Below, in pieces: positions 45,443 to 53,872 of a stretch of DNA of 64,000 nt. Origin of the DNA: Shewanella electrodiphila. Its GTDB lineage: Bacteria > Pseudomonadota > Gammaproteobacteria > Enterobacterales > Shewanellaceae. The notes beneath the pieces were generated by a model. The model did no database searches. It was not told the origin of the DNA and saw only the letters and a list, made by a program, of their open reading frames with translations. The first letter of the stretch is position 1; the number at the start of each line of letters is the position of its first letter. A program made the position numbers and the translations under genes. Location of the stretch: the NCBI RefSeq assembly GCF_023283985.1, contig NZ_JAKIKU010000001.1:1-64000 (forward strand), written 5' to 3'.

Positions 45443-47611
45443 TTAATCAACCCAATGTAAAACGTCTCGAATAATAGACCAGCGAGGCTGAGGTGTAGTG
45501 GCACCTTTACCTAACATCCAATAGTCATAAAACTCTTGTTGATGACCATCGACCTTACGCAGTTTTTGCCAATTATTAATATAGTTCAGTAATGACTGGT
45601 TCGATTGAGCCACCGCATAAGCCACAGGGTAACGGTTTTTATCTTCTAAAATGGCAATGCCGTAACCAGGGAAGAATAAGGTCCAGGCCGATCCTGCCTC
45701 TGCGCTGATAACCACAGCATCGTACTTGTCTTTTTTCTGCCTGAAGAAATCTTTGTAACCTTCAATTTTGACAAATTTAAGATGGGGCAACTGCTTTTTG
45801 GCTTCTTTGATTTTGTCATCATGTTCAACATAAGCCACGGTGACATCTTCCATGGCCATAATCGACTCATTGGTTTTAAAGCTATTGACGCGGTGGTCTT
45901 TAGTGGCAATGGCGATATTGAGTTCTAATACTGGATCGCTGTAACTTAAGCGATCCATTTGTTTGATATCCATGGCAAGCCCTGACATAGCCACATCAAA
46001 AAAGCCTGCTTGCAATGACACAGCAAGCTTATCTTTATGAAAAGGAATGAATTCGATATCAACATGTAAATCTTCGGCTAGTTTAGTGGCCATCGCAGAA
46101 TCAAAGCCCACCAATTGCCCTGAGTTATTGTAATAACTAAAGGGCACATTACTTGGAATATAACCGACTCTTAGCACGCCACGCTTTCTGATCGTTTGTA
46201 CATCGACTATTGGCTGAGAGGGTGTTTTGCCAACTTCAGGGAACTGTCGGGTGACTTTAGTAGGCACTTTGTCAGCTACTTTCATATTGGCAATCACGCC
46301 ACTAGTGATTTCAGGGCTAGTAATAAATACCCCCATCCCAATTCGACACACTAATATGGTGACTATGGTACTGGCCACTAGACCACCAGACATTTTAATT
46401 AATTGCGGCGCACGAATTTTAAGACAACCTTGGAATAAACAAACTGTCAGTAAGGTTAATGCGAATAAATTCATTACCGCAGCAATAGAGTTAAATTTAC
46501 CCGTTATAAAGCCTGACATAACAAATAATTGGAATAAATCAGAAGGTAAATGCACTAAGTCGAGCATAAAGGGGATTGCAACATAAACGCTGCCAAATAG
46601 TGATAACAGGCCACTAATCGATAAGGAAGGAATAGCACTGATATCAACAGGGGTACCATTAAACCAGCCAGCAAAATAAACAAACAAAATAACCGTGAGT
46701 TTACCGATATTTGGGAAGGTAAAGGCAATAGGTACAAGAATTTCAATTAGGGTTAAGCCGTCTTCACTAAGGTTATTATGCTCACGCATGATCTGCTTAC
46801 ATTCTTCAATAATCACGGGAATGACAATAAAGATATTACCAGTAGCAAACGCGGTTACTAGGCTTGCCTTAGTAATGCTGACAGTTTGCATATATGTAAT
46901 CGGTGTTAGTGAGCAAACAATCCAAGGTAAAATCACAAAGGTGAGCAATAAGCACAAGACAAAGTAGCTGATTAAATACACCTGCATACTGGCAAATTCA
47001 TCGACCCCCATCGTTCCTGCAGCCGCTGCGGACATAGCGAAAATACCAATAGGTAATACTTTAACTAAGCCTTGAGTAATGCGTGAGAACGTTTCGGTAA
47101 TGGTGTGCATGAAAGAAAGCACTTGGTTTTTATTATCACCTTCCATGCCGATGAGTGCCAAGCCCATCGCAATACTAAATACCACCATAGCAGGTACATA
47201 ACCTGCAGCCATGGATTCAAATGGGTTTGATGGTATGTAAAGCTTGAAGTAATTAATCGGTTCTACAGGTTCAATAATGCTGGTACTGAAAAAGGAGGCG
47301 GATTCTACAAATGGGAATGACAATGGCATTAATGCAGTAAGCACCAATCCGACCAACCACAACAGCAACATGATAAGTCCCGCGCGACTAAAAATTAAGA
47401 TAGCAGTACTTTTTTGCAGTTTCCCAATACCGCCAATCAGCGATACAACAATGTAGGGTAAAACCGTCATCTGCATTAATAAGATGACACCATTACCTAT
47501 GGTACTTAGCCAGCCAACGGATTCGCCAAAGAAAATACCAACAGCAAAACCGACAAACATGGCAATCAGCATTTGTGTTGAACTGGTCATTGAAAGTAAT
47601 TTTTTAACCAC
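45443..47611 (-). CDS. SDF-family symporter fused to a periplasmic solute-binding domain (paralogue)
   Basis: 722 residues: symporter domain about 10-430, then SBP_bac_3 about 465-705, starting KRGVLRVGYIPSNVPFSYYN. It ends PRWSIIRDVLHWVD, as in the 41630 paralogue, but lacks the charged N-terminal extension. The start is a GTG at 47611 with a weak ribosome-binding site; an ATG seven codons later is possible. It probably imports a related dicarboxylate or amino acid. It seems to have its own terminator. Confidence 0.85.
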   Translation of the reverse strand: MVKKLLSMTSSTQMLIAMFVGFAVGIFFGESVGWLSTIGNGVILLMQMTVLPYIVVSLIGGIGKLQKSTAILIFSRAGLIMLLLWLVGLVLTALMPLSFPFVESASFFSTSIIEPVEPINYFKLYIPSNPFESMAAGYVPAMVVFSIAMGLALIGMEGDNKNQVLSFMHTITETFSRITQGLVKVLPIGIFAMSAAAAGTMGVDEFASMQVYLISYFVLCLLLTFVILPWIVCSLTPITYMQTVSITKASLVTAFATGNIFIVIPVIIEECKQIMREHNNLSEDGLTLIEILVPIAFTFPNIGKLTVILFVYFAGWFNGTPVDISAIPSLSISGLLSLFGSVYVAIPFMLDLVHLPSDLFQLFVMSGFITGKFNSIAAVMNLFALTLLTVCLFQGCLKIRAPQLIKMSGGLVASTIVTILVCRIGMGVFITSPEITSGVIANMKVADKVPTKVTRQFPEVGKTPSQPIVDVQTIRKRGVLRVGYIPSNVPFSYYNNSGQLVGFDSAMATKLAEDLHVDIEFIPFHKDKLAVSLQAGFFDVAMSGLAMDIKQMDRLSYSDPVLELNIAIATKDHRVNSFKTNESIMAMEDVTVAYVEHDDKIKEAKKQLPHLKFVKIEGYKDFFRQKKDKYDAVVISAEAGSAWTLFFPGYGIAILEDKNRYPVAYAVAQSNQSLLNYINNWQKLRKVDGHQQEFYDYWMLGKGATTPQPRWSIIRDVLHWVD

Positions 47612-47948
47612 GTGTCGTATCCATTTATTATGTTATGCCTGCGACGTTTGAGTCTTAAGGCTCATTAAGCGCTTTATTTATTGCATAGTAGGTTACTGAA
47701 AGTTTATCAATTGTCAGGTTTTAAGTGGTGAAGCTGTTAATTTAAATCAATATTAACAGTCTTATTAATCAATAGTCAGACTTTAACGAATAAATTTTAG
47801 CGATAAAATAGGTTAGTAAATGCTAATAAATTGGCGAGAAATTGGGGGATGTTGGTGATAGCTATTGGCTCTAACTTTAGTTATGGCCATAAAAATAGCC
47901 AGAACAAATGAACTGGCTATTCGATGTAAATGGATTTGCTAAGGGGTT
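47612..47948. other. intergenic region upstream of the SDF paralogue
   Basis: 337 AT-rich bases with a terminator for the DHOD-like gene (47894-47921). Nothing else is recognised. Confidence 0.4.
47894..47921 (-). terminator. terminator after the DHOD-like gene
   Basis: AATAGCCAG and CTGGCTATT form a perfect stem with a 10-base loop, followed on the minus strand by a T run. Confidence 0.75.
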
Positions 47949-48881
47949 TTATAGTGGCTTTAGTTTGCCTTTTGCATCAGCAATACATTGATAGTTTTTA
48001 GATTGCATAAACTCAGCAAGCTCAGACTCAATACGTTCGAAACAAGCTTCGCCTTCTTTTTCAAAACAAGTAGCAATTTGTACCGCGTCCGCGCCTGCTA
48101 ATAAATATTCAAACGCATCGATACCGGTTTTAATGCCGCCAACCCCGATGATTTGAACATCATCATCTAACAGTTCACGAAATGCGCGCACATTGGCAAG
48201 GCCAATAGGCTTAATGTAATCTCCACATAAACCGCCAAAGCCGCCTTTAGGTTTAATGATAGGTTGCTCTGTGTGTGGATCAATCACTAAGGTATTGCCG
48301 ATAGAGTTAATGCAGGTAATGAACTTTACTGGGTATTTCTTGATGATATTGGCCACTGCAATAAAGTGTGACATATCAAAATACGGCGCTAATTTAATCC
48401 CAATAGGTTTATTGCCTAAGGCGGTAATCGCGGCAAGTGCTTGGTCTGTCTGTTCAAAGTCATAAGCGACTTGAGCTTTACCAGGGATATTAGGGCAAGA
48501 AAAGTTTACTTCAATTAAATCGACGTCACTGTTTTGAAACGCGGTGACCATTTCAATATTATCTTCAACGCTAAAGCCCGAAACACTGACAATGACAGGT
48601 TTCCCCAAGGCTTTTAATTGCGGCACCATTTCTAAATACGCTTTGTATCCAAGGTTGGGGAGCCCCATAGACTGGATAGATCCTAATGGCAGGTTTTGAT
48701 ATCTAGGTTCAGGGTTTCCTTCGCGCGATTCAATCGTACAAGACTTGGTTACCACGGCTGCAGAGTTGGATAGTGCAATGGTGTGCAACTCATCCCAAGT
48801 GGTACATTTAGGGCCAGAGGCATTCATCAAATAACTGTCTAGCTGTGTTCCAGCAATTTGAGTGGATAAATCGATGTTCAT
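47949..48881 (-). CDS. class 1A dihydroorotate dehydrogenase-like protein
   Basis: 310 residues. It matches class 1A DHODs: LMNASGPKC, IESREGNPEPR, SMGLPNLGY, and catalytic Cys129 in EVNFSCPNIPGK. FMN-binding features are GGIKTG and GADAVQIAT. Class 1A enzymes are cytosolic and can use fumarate; gammaproteobacteria normally use the membrane-bound, quinone-linked class 2 PyrD, which is not in this window. It may be a second DHOD or a related dihydropyrimidine dehydrogenase. It stands alone with its own terminator. Confidence 0.82.
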   Translation of the reverse strand: MNIDLSTQIAGTQLDSYLMNASGPKCTTWDELHTIALSNSAAVVTKSCTIESREGNPEPRYQNLPLGSIQSMGLPNLGYKAYLEMVPQLKALGKPVIVSVSGFSVEDNIEMVTAFQNSDVDLIEVNFSCPNIPGKAQVAYDFEQTDQALAAITALGNKPIGIKLAPYFDMSHFIAVANIIKKYPVKFITCINSIGNTLVIDPHTEQPIIKPKGGFGGLCGDYIKPIGLANVRAFRELLDDDVQIIGVGGIKTGIDAFEYLLAGADAVQIATCFEKEGEACFERIESELAEFMQSKNYQCIADAKGKLKPL

Positions 48882-49131
48882 GAAGCGTCCTCTTGACTGA
48901 ATTAGTATGGATAAAACAATACGACCGCTTTGAGGTGATTAAGGTTTTTGAAAGGTTTTAAATTATTCACCGCCAAATTGCGCCATAGTTTATTCAGCAA
49001 GACAATATAGACATTGATTAGAAACAAGAAAAAAGCAAAAGAGACAATAAATTTGTAATAGTGTTAACTAGAGCAAACAAACAAGAAACTCAAAGTGACC
49101 TGCAGCGGCTAGGTCACCAGTTCATGAGGGG

Positions 49132-49863
49132 TTATTTTAAGCGATAAATAACTTCTACACGTTCTTCAACGCTCACCTCACCATATTGATAGCTTTCTGC
49201 CATATCACTTTGCATTGCGCTCATTCTCATCATTACGGGTTGCACTGGGTGCTGTGTTAAGTAACGTATTTCCCATACGCCATCGAGTTCACGGTCAAAA
49301 CCTTGCGCTAGAGAGTGCGCTTTTTGCTTTGCATCTTTAATGGCTGCTTGTCTTGCTTGCTCAATAGCTTGGGTTTCATCGGATGATTTTAAAGCAATAT
49401 TTTGCACTCGATTAATGCCTTCTTCTAGAGCTGAATCCAGAATGTCGTTTAACTTAGCTAACTCTTTAACGCTAACCGTCAACTGTCTGCTAGCACTATA
49501 ACCGGTTAATTCTTTAGGTTGGTTTGATGGGTAATGATATTGCGGTTGAATGTGCAAGTTTGCACTTTGAATGTCCTGTTTACTGACACCAGCCTGTTTA
49601 AGGCGTTTGATAAACTTAACGACCGCTTCATCAACCGCTGTTTTAGCTTCTTTAGCGTTATCTTTGGTTAAGCTTACTTGTACTGAAATCTCTGCCATAT
49701 CAGGGGCTACTTTAACTTGGCTGGTGCCAACGGTTTCTAAGTGAGGGAAATCATAGTTAGCGGCTATTGCGGTATTGGTTGTTAAACCGTAAACGAGCCC
49801 AGATGCGATTAATGTACTTAACAAGGTTTTTCTTAGTGTGTTCACATTGATTAATTGAGTCAT
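49132..49863 (-). CDS. SIMPL-domain (DUF541) periplasmic protein
   Basis: 243 residues with a signal peptide (ending about NTAIAA). The SIMPL domain shows VAPDMAEISVQVS, LTGYSASRQLTV and RVQNIALKS. The ATG at 49863 has GGAG six bases upstream and is preferred to the one at 49920. Family members such as YggE are linked to oxidative-stress defence. It stands alone. Confidence 0.87.
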   Translation of the reverse strand: MTQLINVNTLRKTLLSTLIASGLVYGLTTNTAIAANYDFPHLETVGTSQVKVAPDMAEISVQVSLTKDNAKEAKTAVDEAVVKFIKRLKQAGVSKQDIQSANLHIQPQYHYPSNQPKELTGYSASRQLTVSVKELAKLNDILDSALEEGINRVQNIALKSSDETQAIEQARQAAIKDAKQKAHSLAQGFDRELDGVWEIRYLTQHPVQPVMMRMSAMQSDMAESYQYGEVSVEERVEVIYRLK

Positions 49864-50118
49864 AATTGCTCCAGCAATAATAGAAAGTAAATTCGTTGTT
49901 ATTGCTATAAACGCAGACAATATAGAAAAGGGTTATTTTTTTAAAAAATATTGTTAGAACGTTGAATGGATTGTGGTGGCTAACAGGTTGCTAGCTTTAT
50001 GAAAGGTTCACTGAATTGACTGAAACAACAGAGGTTGAAAACAAGGACAGATAAAGGTTTATCTGCCCTTAGCATTTCAATTAGATGTAACGACTTGAAC
50101 AAGTCGAGCATAGGAGTA

Positions 50119-51774
50119 TCAATGTACTCGTTGTCCATTAACCCAGGTTTCGCTGACTTTGGTTTTCCAAATGTCTTCAACCGGGGCTGAGAATATATCG
50201 GTTTCGATTAAGATAAAGTCTGCTTTCAATCCTGGTTTTAGCTGACCAATCTCTTTTTCTTGATGACCAGCAAAAGCGGCATTAGTGGTAAAGCTGGCGA
50301 GCGCTTCAGTGAGTGTCATGCTTTCTCTACGGTACCAACCATCAACCGGCTGATTGTCATGGTCTTGTCTGGTCACAGAGGCATGAAGGCCATAAAAAGG
50401 GTTAGGGGACTCAATGGGAAAGTCAGAACCTGCTGCAATAACAGCGCCCGCATTGATTAATTTTCGCCAAGCGTAAGCGCCCTTTATTCGCGAGTTGCCT
50501 ACTCTATCTTCTGCCATATTCTTATCGCTGGTGGCATGTGTTGCCTGCATAGAAGCAATCACATTGAGCTCAACAAATCGAGAAATATCACTGAGCTGCA
50601 ATACTTGTGCATGTTCAATACGGTGACGTAAATGGCGACTGTTACTGTTGGCAATTAATGATTGGTAATGATCTAAAACAATTTGATTGGCATTATCACC
50701 AATTGCGTGGGTATTAACCTGAAACCCTGCTTTCATGGCTTTTTCAATCTTATCGCCTAAGGCTTGTGGCGAATATAGCAATAACCCCTTGTGGCCTTTT
50801 AAGTCACTATAATCTTCAATTAACGCAGCGCCGCGACTGCCTAATGCGCCGTCAGCAGAAATTTTAACACTGCTAACACGGAATTTATCGGTATCGATAC
50901 GGTATGGTCCTGCAGCCATTAATTGATCAAATTCAGGATCTTCAGCGTCAATCATGCCGTAAACGCGAATAGGCATTTTACTGCGTAAGTCCAAAGCTTG
51001 ATAAGCCGCAATGGTATCAGACTGAATCCCAGCGTCATGTACACTGGTTAACCCTAATTCTGCTAATGAGGTTAAAGCTGTTTCTAGCACTGCTTGTTGC
51101 TCTTCAATCGACAGTTTAGGGATATTGTTGGTAATTAAGCTCATGGCATTATCAATAAATACGCCAGTAGGCTGACCATTTTTATGGCGAAGGATCTCGC
51201 CGCCTGCTGGACTGATTGAATTGATATCGACTCCAGCAACTGCCATTGCTGCTGAATTTGCCCAGCCAGCGTGCCCATCAATTCGTACTAACCATACAGG
51301 CGTGTCAGGAAATATCTTATCGAGAGAGGCGGCTGTAGGAAATTGCTTGCTTGGCCATAATACTTGGTTCCAACCTCTGCCTTGTACCCAGTTTAGTGAT
51401 GATTGTTGCTGTCTAAATTTGTCAACGATACTCACAGCATCTTGCTCAGATTCACTGTCTCGAAGTTGGGCTCGCATCAAGCTCAAACCGTAACTCAATA
51501 CATGCCCGTGAGCATCAATTAAGCCCGGTAATAGAGTGCGCCCTTTACCATCAATATGATTGATATTAGCTTCGGTTTTATAGGGTAAGTTGTCTTGTTC
51601 GGTATATATTTTTTCGATGGTGTCACCATCAAATTGCAAGGCTCTAAATTCGATGAGGTTGCCATCTTGAACAGTATATCCATGAATGTTACTGATCAAT
51701 TGACTCTGGCTGAGCGCGGGGAAACTGACTAAACAGATACAAGTGATAAGCAGCTTTTTGTAGGTATTTATCAT
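50119..51774 (-). CDS. YtcJ-like amidohydrolase, secreted
   Basis: 551 residues with a signal peptide ending PALS. Metal site: HGH in DAHGHVLS, VHDAG, NTHAIGDNAN, RHRIEHAQ, and the Asp in GSDFPIES. YtcJ/N-substituted formamide deformylase-like proteins fit this pattern. The substrate is unknown. Two unrelated periplasmic amidohydrolases are thus present in this window (also at 34767). It stands alone. Confidence 0.87.
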   Translation of the reverse strand: MINTYKKLLITCICLVSFPALSQSQLISNIHGYTVQDGNLIEFRALQFDGDTIEKIYTEQDNLPYKTEANINHIDGKGRTLLPGLIDAHGHVLSYGLSLMRAQLRDSESEQDAVSIVDKFRQQQSSLNWVQGRGWNQVLWPSKQFPTAASLDKIFPDTPVWLVRIDGHAGWANSAAMAVAGVDINSISPAGGEILRHKNGQPTGVFIDNAMSLITNNIPKLSIEEQQAVLETALTSLAELGLTSVHDAGIQSDTIAAYQALDLRSKMPIRVYGMIDAEDPEFDQLMAAGPYRIDTDKFRVSSVKISADGALGSRGAALIEDYSDLKGHKGLLLYSPQALGDKIEKAMKAGFQVNTHAIGDNANQIVLDHYQSLIANSNSRHLRHRIEHAQVLQLSDISRFVELNVIASMQATHATSDKNMAEDRVGNSRIKGAYAWRKLINAGAVIAAGSDFPIESPNPFYGLHASVTRQDHDNQPVDGWYRRESMTLTEALASFTTNAAFAGHQEKEIGQLKPGLKADFILIETDIFSAPVEDIWKTKVSETWVNGQRVH

Positions 51775-52140
51775 GTGCTAATTCGTTCCATGTTCTTATT
51801 GTTTTGTCTTTTAGCTATTGAACAATATTTAATTTTTGTTGTTGATTTTATGTTAACTGTTTTTTTGTGGAAAAACGAGAGTGAAATAAACATGTTAATG
51901 CGTAATCGACAGATTCATTAAGCAGGTGAATGGCAAGCAACTAACGTGATAACTGCTACACTAGAAATGTCTTAAACGACTTGCTACTAGTGTTACTGGT
52001 GTAATATTCAAGCGAGTGACTATTTAAGTACAATAACGGTATTCTGATTTAAATCATGATGTTTAGGCAAAAAGTGTAAACAAAAAAGATTTAGACAAAA
52101 AGTTGAGAAGCAGTATTAAGCAAAGGCAAGTGGAGAGGTT
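51775..52140. promoter_or_regulatory. intergenic region with a TGAT-N4-ATCA dyad
   Basis: 366 bases between divergent genes. TGATTTAAATCA (52045-52056) fits the core of an FNR/EtrA-type site (TTGAT-N4-ATCAA, outer bases missing). It lies 84 bases before the cyclase gene. No gene is visible. Confidence 0.35.
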
Positions 52141-52998
52141 ATGGGGTTAAGCGCGTCAATATTAGTACTTTTAGGGTTAATTGGACTGAGTTTATCCTTA
52201 AAGCCTGCATATCAAATTTGTGCTTACTCTCAATTTAGCAGCAAAGGTTGGCTAACCCTGCTGATGCTAATCGCATTGTTTATTGTGAGTTATTTTAGTT
52301 ATTTATCATTATTATTGAAGGCTCAGGAAACCGTTAATTTTATTCAATTGGTTGTAGCAGGGATCTTTTTTGCCGGAGGTTGGTTTGTTTATTTGGTGAC
52401 ACGTTTGAGCAAGCAAACAATCGAGAATATGGATAATTTACTGCAAGAAAAAAACCATCAAGCTAATCATGATTTGCTTACAGGGCTACCTAACCGTCAA
52501 CAGTATTATCGAAGTATTGATCAATTCATTGCAAAAGAACCTGAGACGTTTTATTGCATGATGTTAGACATTAATAATTTCAAAATGATTAATGATACTT
52601 TTGGTCATTCAGAAGGGGACAGAGTTTTACAGATTGTGGCTGAACGTATAGACAGCGTGTTACCAGCAGACGCACTTGCTGCAAGAATTGGCGGTGATGA
52701 GATTGCCATTATTATTCCTGATGCTCAGGATCGCAATATCTCAATAATAGCCAAACAAATCGAACAAGCTCTACTCGTTGATATTCCATGCTCTGGGCAC
52801 ATGATTGTTATTGGTGCTAGCATTGGGATTGCCCAATTTCCCAAGGATGGGCAGGATAGAAAGTCGCTGATGAAAAATGCCGATATTGCGATGTATTCTG
52901 CTAAGCGTAATGAAGTTTCACATCAGTATTTTCAGCCACATTTAACCTCATCACAATTTCCCAAGTATGCTTTAGATATTGATAAGTCTAGTTTTTAG
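52141..52998 (+). CDS. membrane GGDEF protein with GGDEI signature
   Basis: 285 residues: three hydrophobic segments about 3-20, 38-58 and 67-88, then a GGDEF domain (about 103-265). The signature is GGDEI at 184-188, with Ile for Phe; the metal- and GTP-binding GGDE is kept. DINNFKMIND carries the first metal site, and no RxxD inhibitory site precedes it. It is probably an active diguanylate cyclase, with some doubt. GGAGAGG precedes the ATG. A TetR gene follows after 124 bases. Confidence 0.82.
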   Translation: MGLSASILVLLGLIGLSLSLKPAYQICAYSQFSSKGWLTLLMLIALFIVSYFSYLSLLLKAQETVNFIQLVVAGIFFAGGWFVYLVTRLSKQTIENMDNLLQEKNHQANHDLLTGLPNRQQYYRSIDQFIAKEPETFYCMMLDINNFKMINDTFGHSEGDRVLQIVAERIDSVLPADALAARIGGDEIAIIIPDAQDRNISIIAKQIEQALLVDIPCSGHMIVIGASIGIAQFPKDGQDRKSLMKNADIAMYSAKRNEVSHQYFQPHLTSSQFPKYALDIDKSSF

Positions 52999-53122
52999 TA
53001 GGACCTGAATATGATAAAATTCAAGTTCTCTAGAGGACTGTTTAAGTGACTAGACTAGCGGCTATACAAGTGCAAAGTCAGTTGTTATATACTGTACAAA
53101 TATAAGTGTTACAGAGACCACT

Positions 53123-53533
53123 ATGACAACAGAGCAACGACTCCTGAATGCAGCAAAAGAATTAATCAAACAGCATGGGGTGATTAACTTTTCAATGTCA
53201 GATGTCCCTAAGGCTTGTGGGTTATCTAGAGCCTGTTGTTACCAAAATTTCCGTGATAAAAATGAAATTTTAGCCGCGCTGTGTATCGAAGAAGTTCAAA
53301 TGAATATCACAGCCATTAATGAGCAACGTTTTGAAGACTTTGCAATGATTTTCAGTATGGTATTAAGACCGCTGATTTTTAATCATTTAAAAGACAAAGA
53401 CCGATTAGCACTTGAGCATATTTTTGCTGAGTTAACATCATTGATAACACTATTACCTGAAAAAGAAGAATTCAAATTCTTAAAGCGCGGCTTCGAGTTT
53501 CTCGATATGGAAAAAAAACAGAATTCAATTTAG
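53123..53533 (+). CDS. short TetR-family regulator
   Basis: 136 residues. The HTH is in ISMSDVPKACGLSRACCYQNF-like sequence (about 22-43), followed by DKNEILAALC, standard for TetR. The ligand-binding part is only about 85 residues, against about 140 in most members, and ends in a Lys-rich tail. It may be a compact form or truncated; I see no frameshifted continuation. A terminator lies downstream. Confidence 0.78.
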   Translation: MTTEQRLLNAAKELIKQHGVINFSMSDVPKACGLSRACCYQNFRDKNEILAALCIEEVQMNITAINEQRFEDFAMIFSMVLRPLIFNHLKDKDRLALEHIFAELTSLITLLPEKEEFKFLKRGFEFLDMEKKQNSI

Positions 53534-53593
53534 TACTGGTCTATGAATACACACCGTTAAATTTTCGCTTGTATATGCCCGCGAATCCCCCCA

Positions 53594-53620
53594 ATAAGCC
53601 TTATTGTTAAGGCTTTTTTT
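53594..53620 (+). terminator. terminator after the TetR gene
   Basis: AAGCCTTA and TAAGGCTT pair with a short loop, followed by seven T. Confidence 0.85.
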
Positions 53621-53649
53621 ATGCCTGAATGTTAACTCTTGGCAGTTTT

Positions 53650-53677
53650 CAGTTTATTTGGTTCAGTTTATTTGGCT
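53650..53677. repeat. 14-bp tandem duplication
   Basis: CAGTTTATTTGGTT is followed by CAGTTTATTTGGCT, two 14-base units differing at one base. Confidence 0.85.
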
Positions 53678-53872
53678 CGATACATTTACAGCAGACAGGT
53701 AAAAATCACAGATAAAAAATCATAGTTTACAGAACTATTTCGTGACAACTGTAACCATGTTAATTTAAAGTAAAAGGCATAACTTAATGAATTACATGCC
53801 GTAAATTTTAATATGGCTATGAATCTATCGATACTGCAGAAAATGTATCAATAGCAAGGAAGCAAAAGCTTA

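Larger units (their letters stand above)
53534..53872. other. intergenic region upstream of the shewasin-like gene
   Basis: 339 bases holding a terminator (53594-53620) and a 14-base tandem duplication (53650-53677). The promoter of the shewasin-like gene should lie in the last 150 bases; AAGGAAGC precedes its ATG. Confidence 0.5.

Noticed and set aside
49980..50180. Minus-strand open frame of 66 residues
   Set aside because: It is a shadow overlapping the 3' end of the YtcJ-like gene, with no RBS or family.
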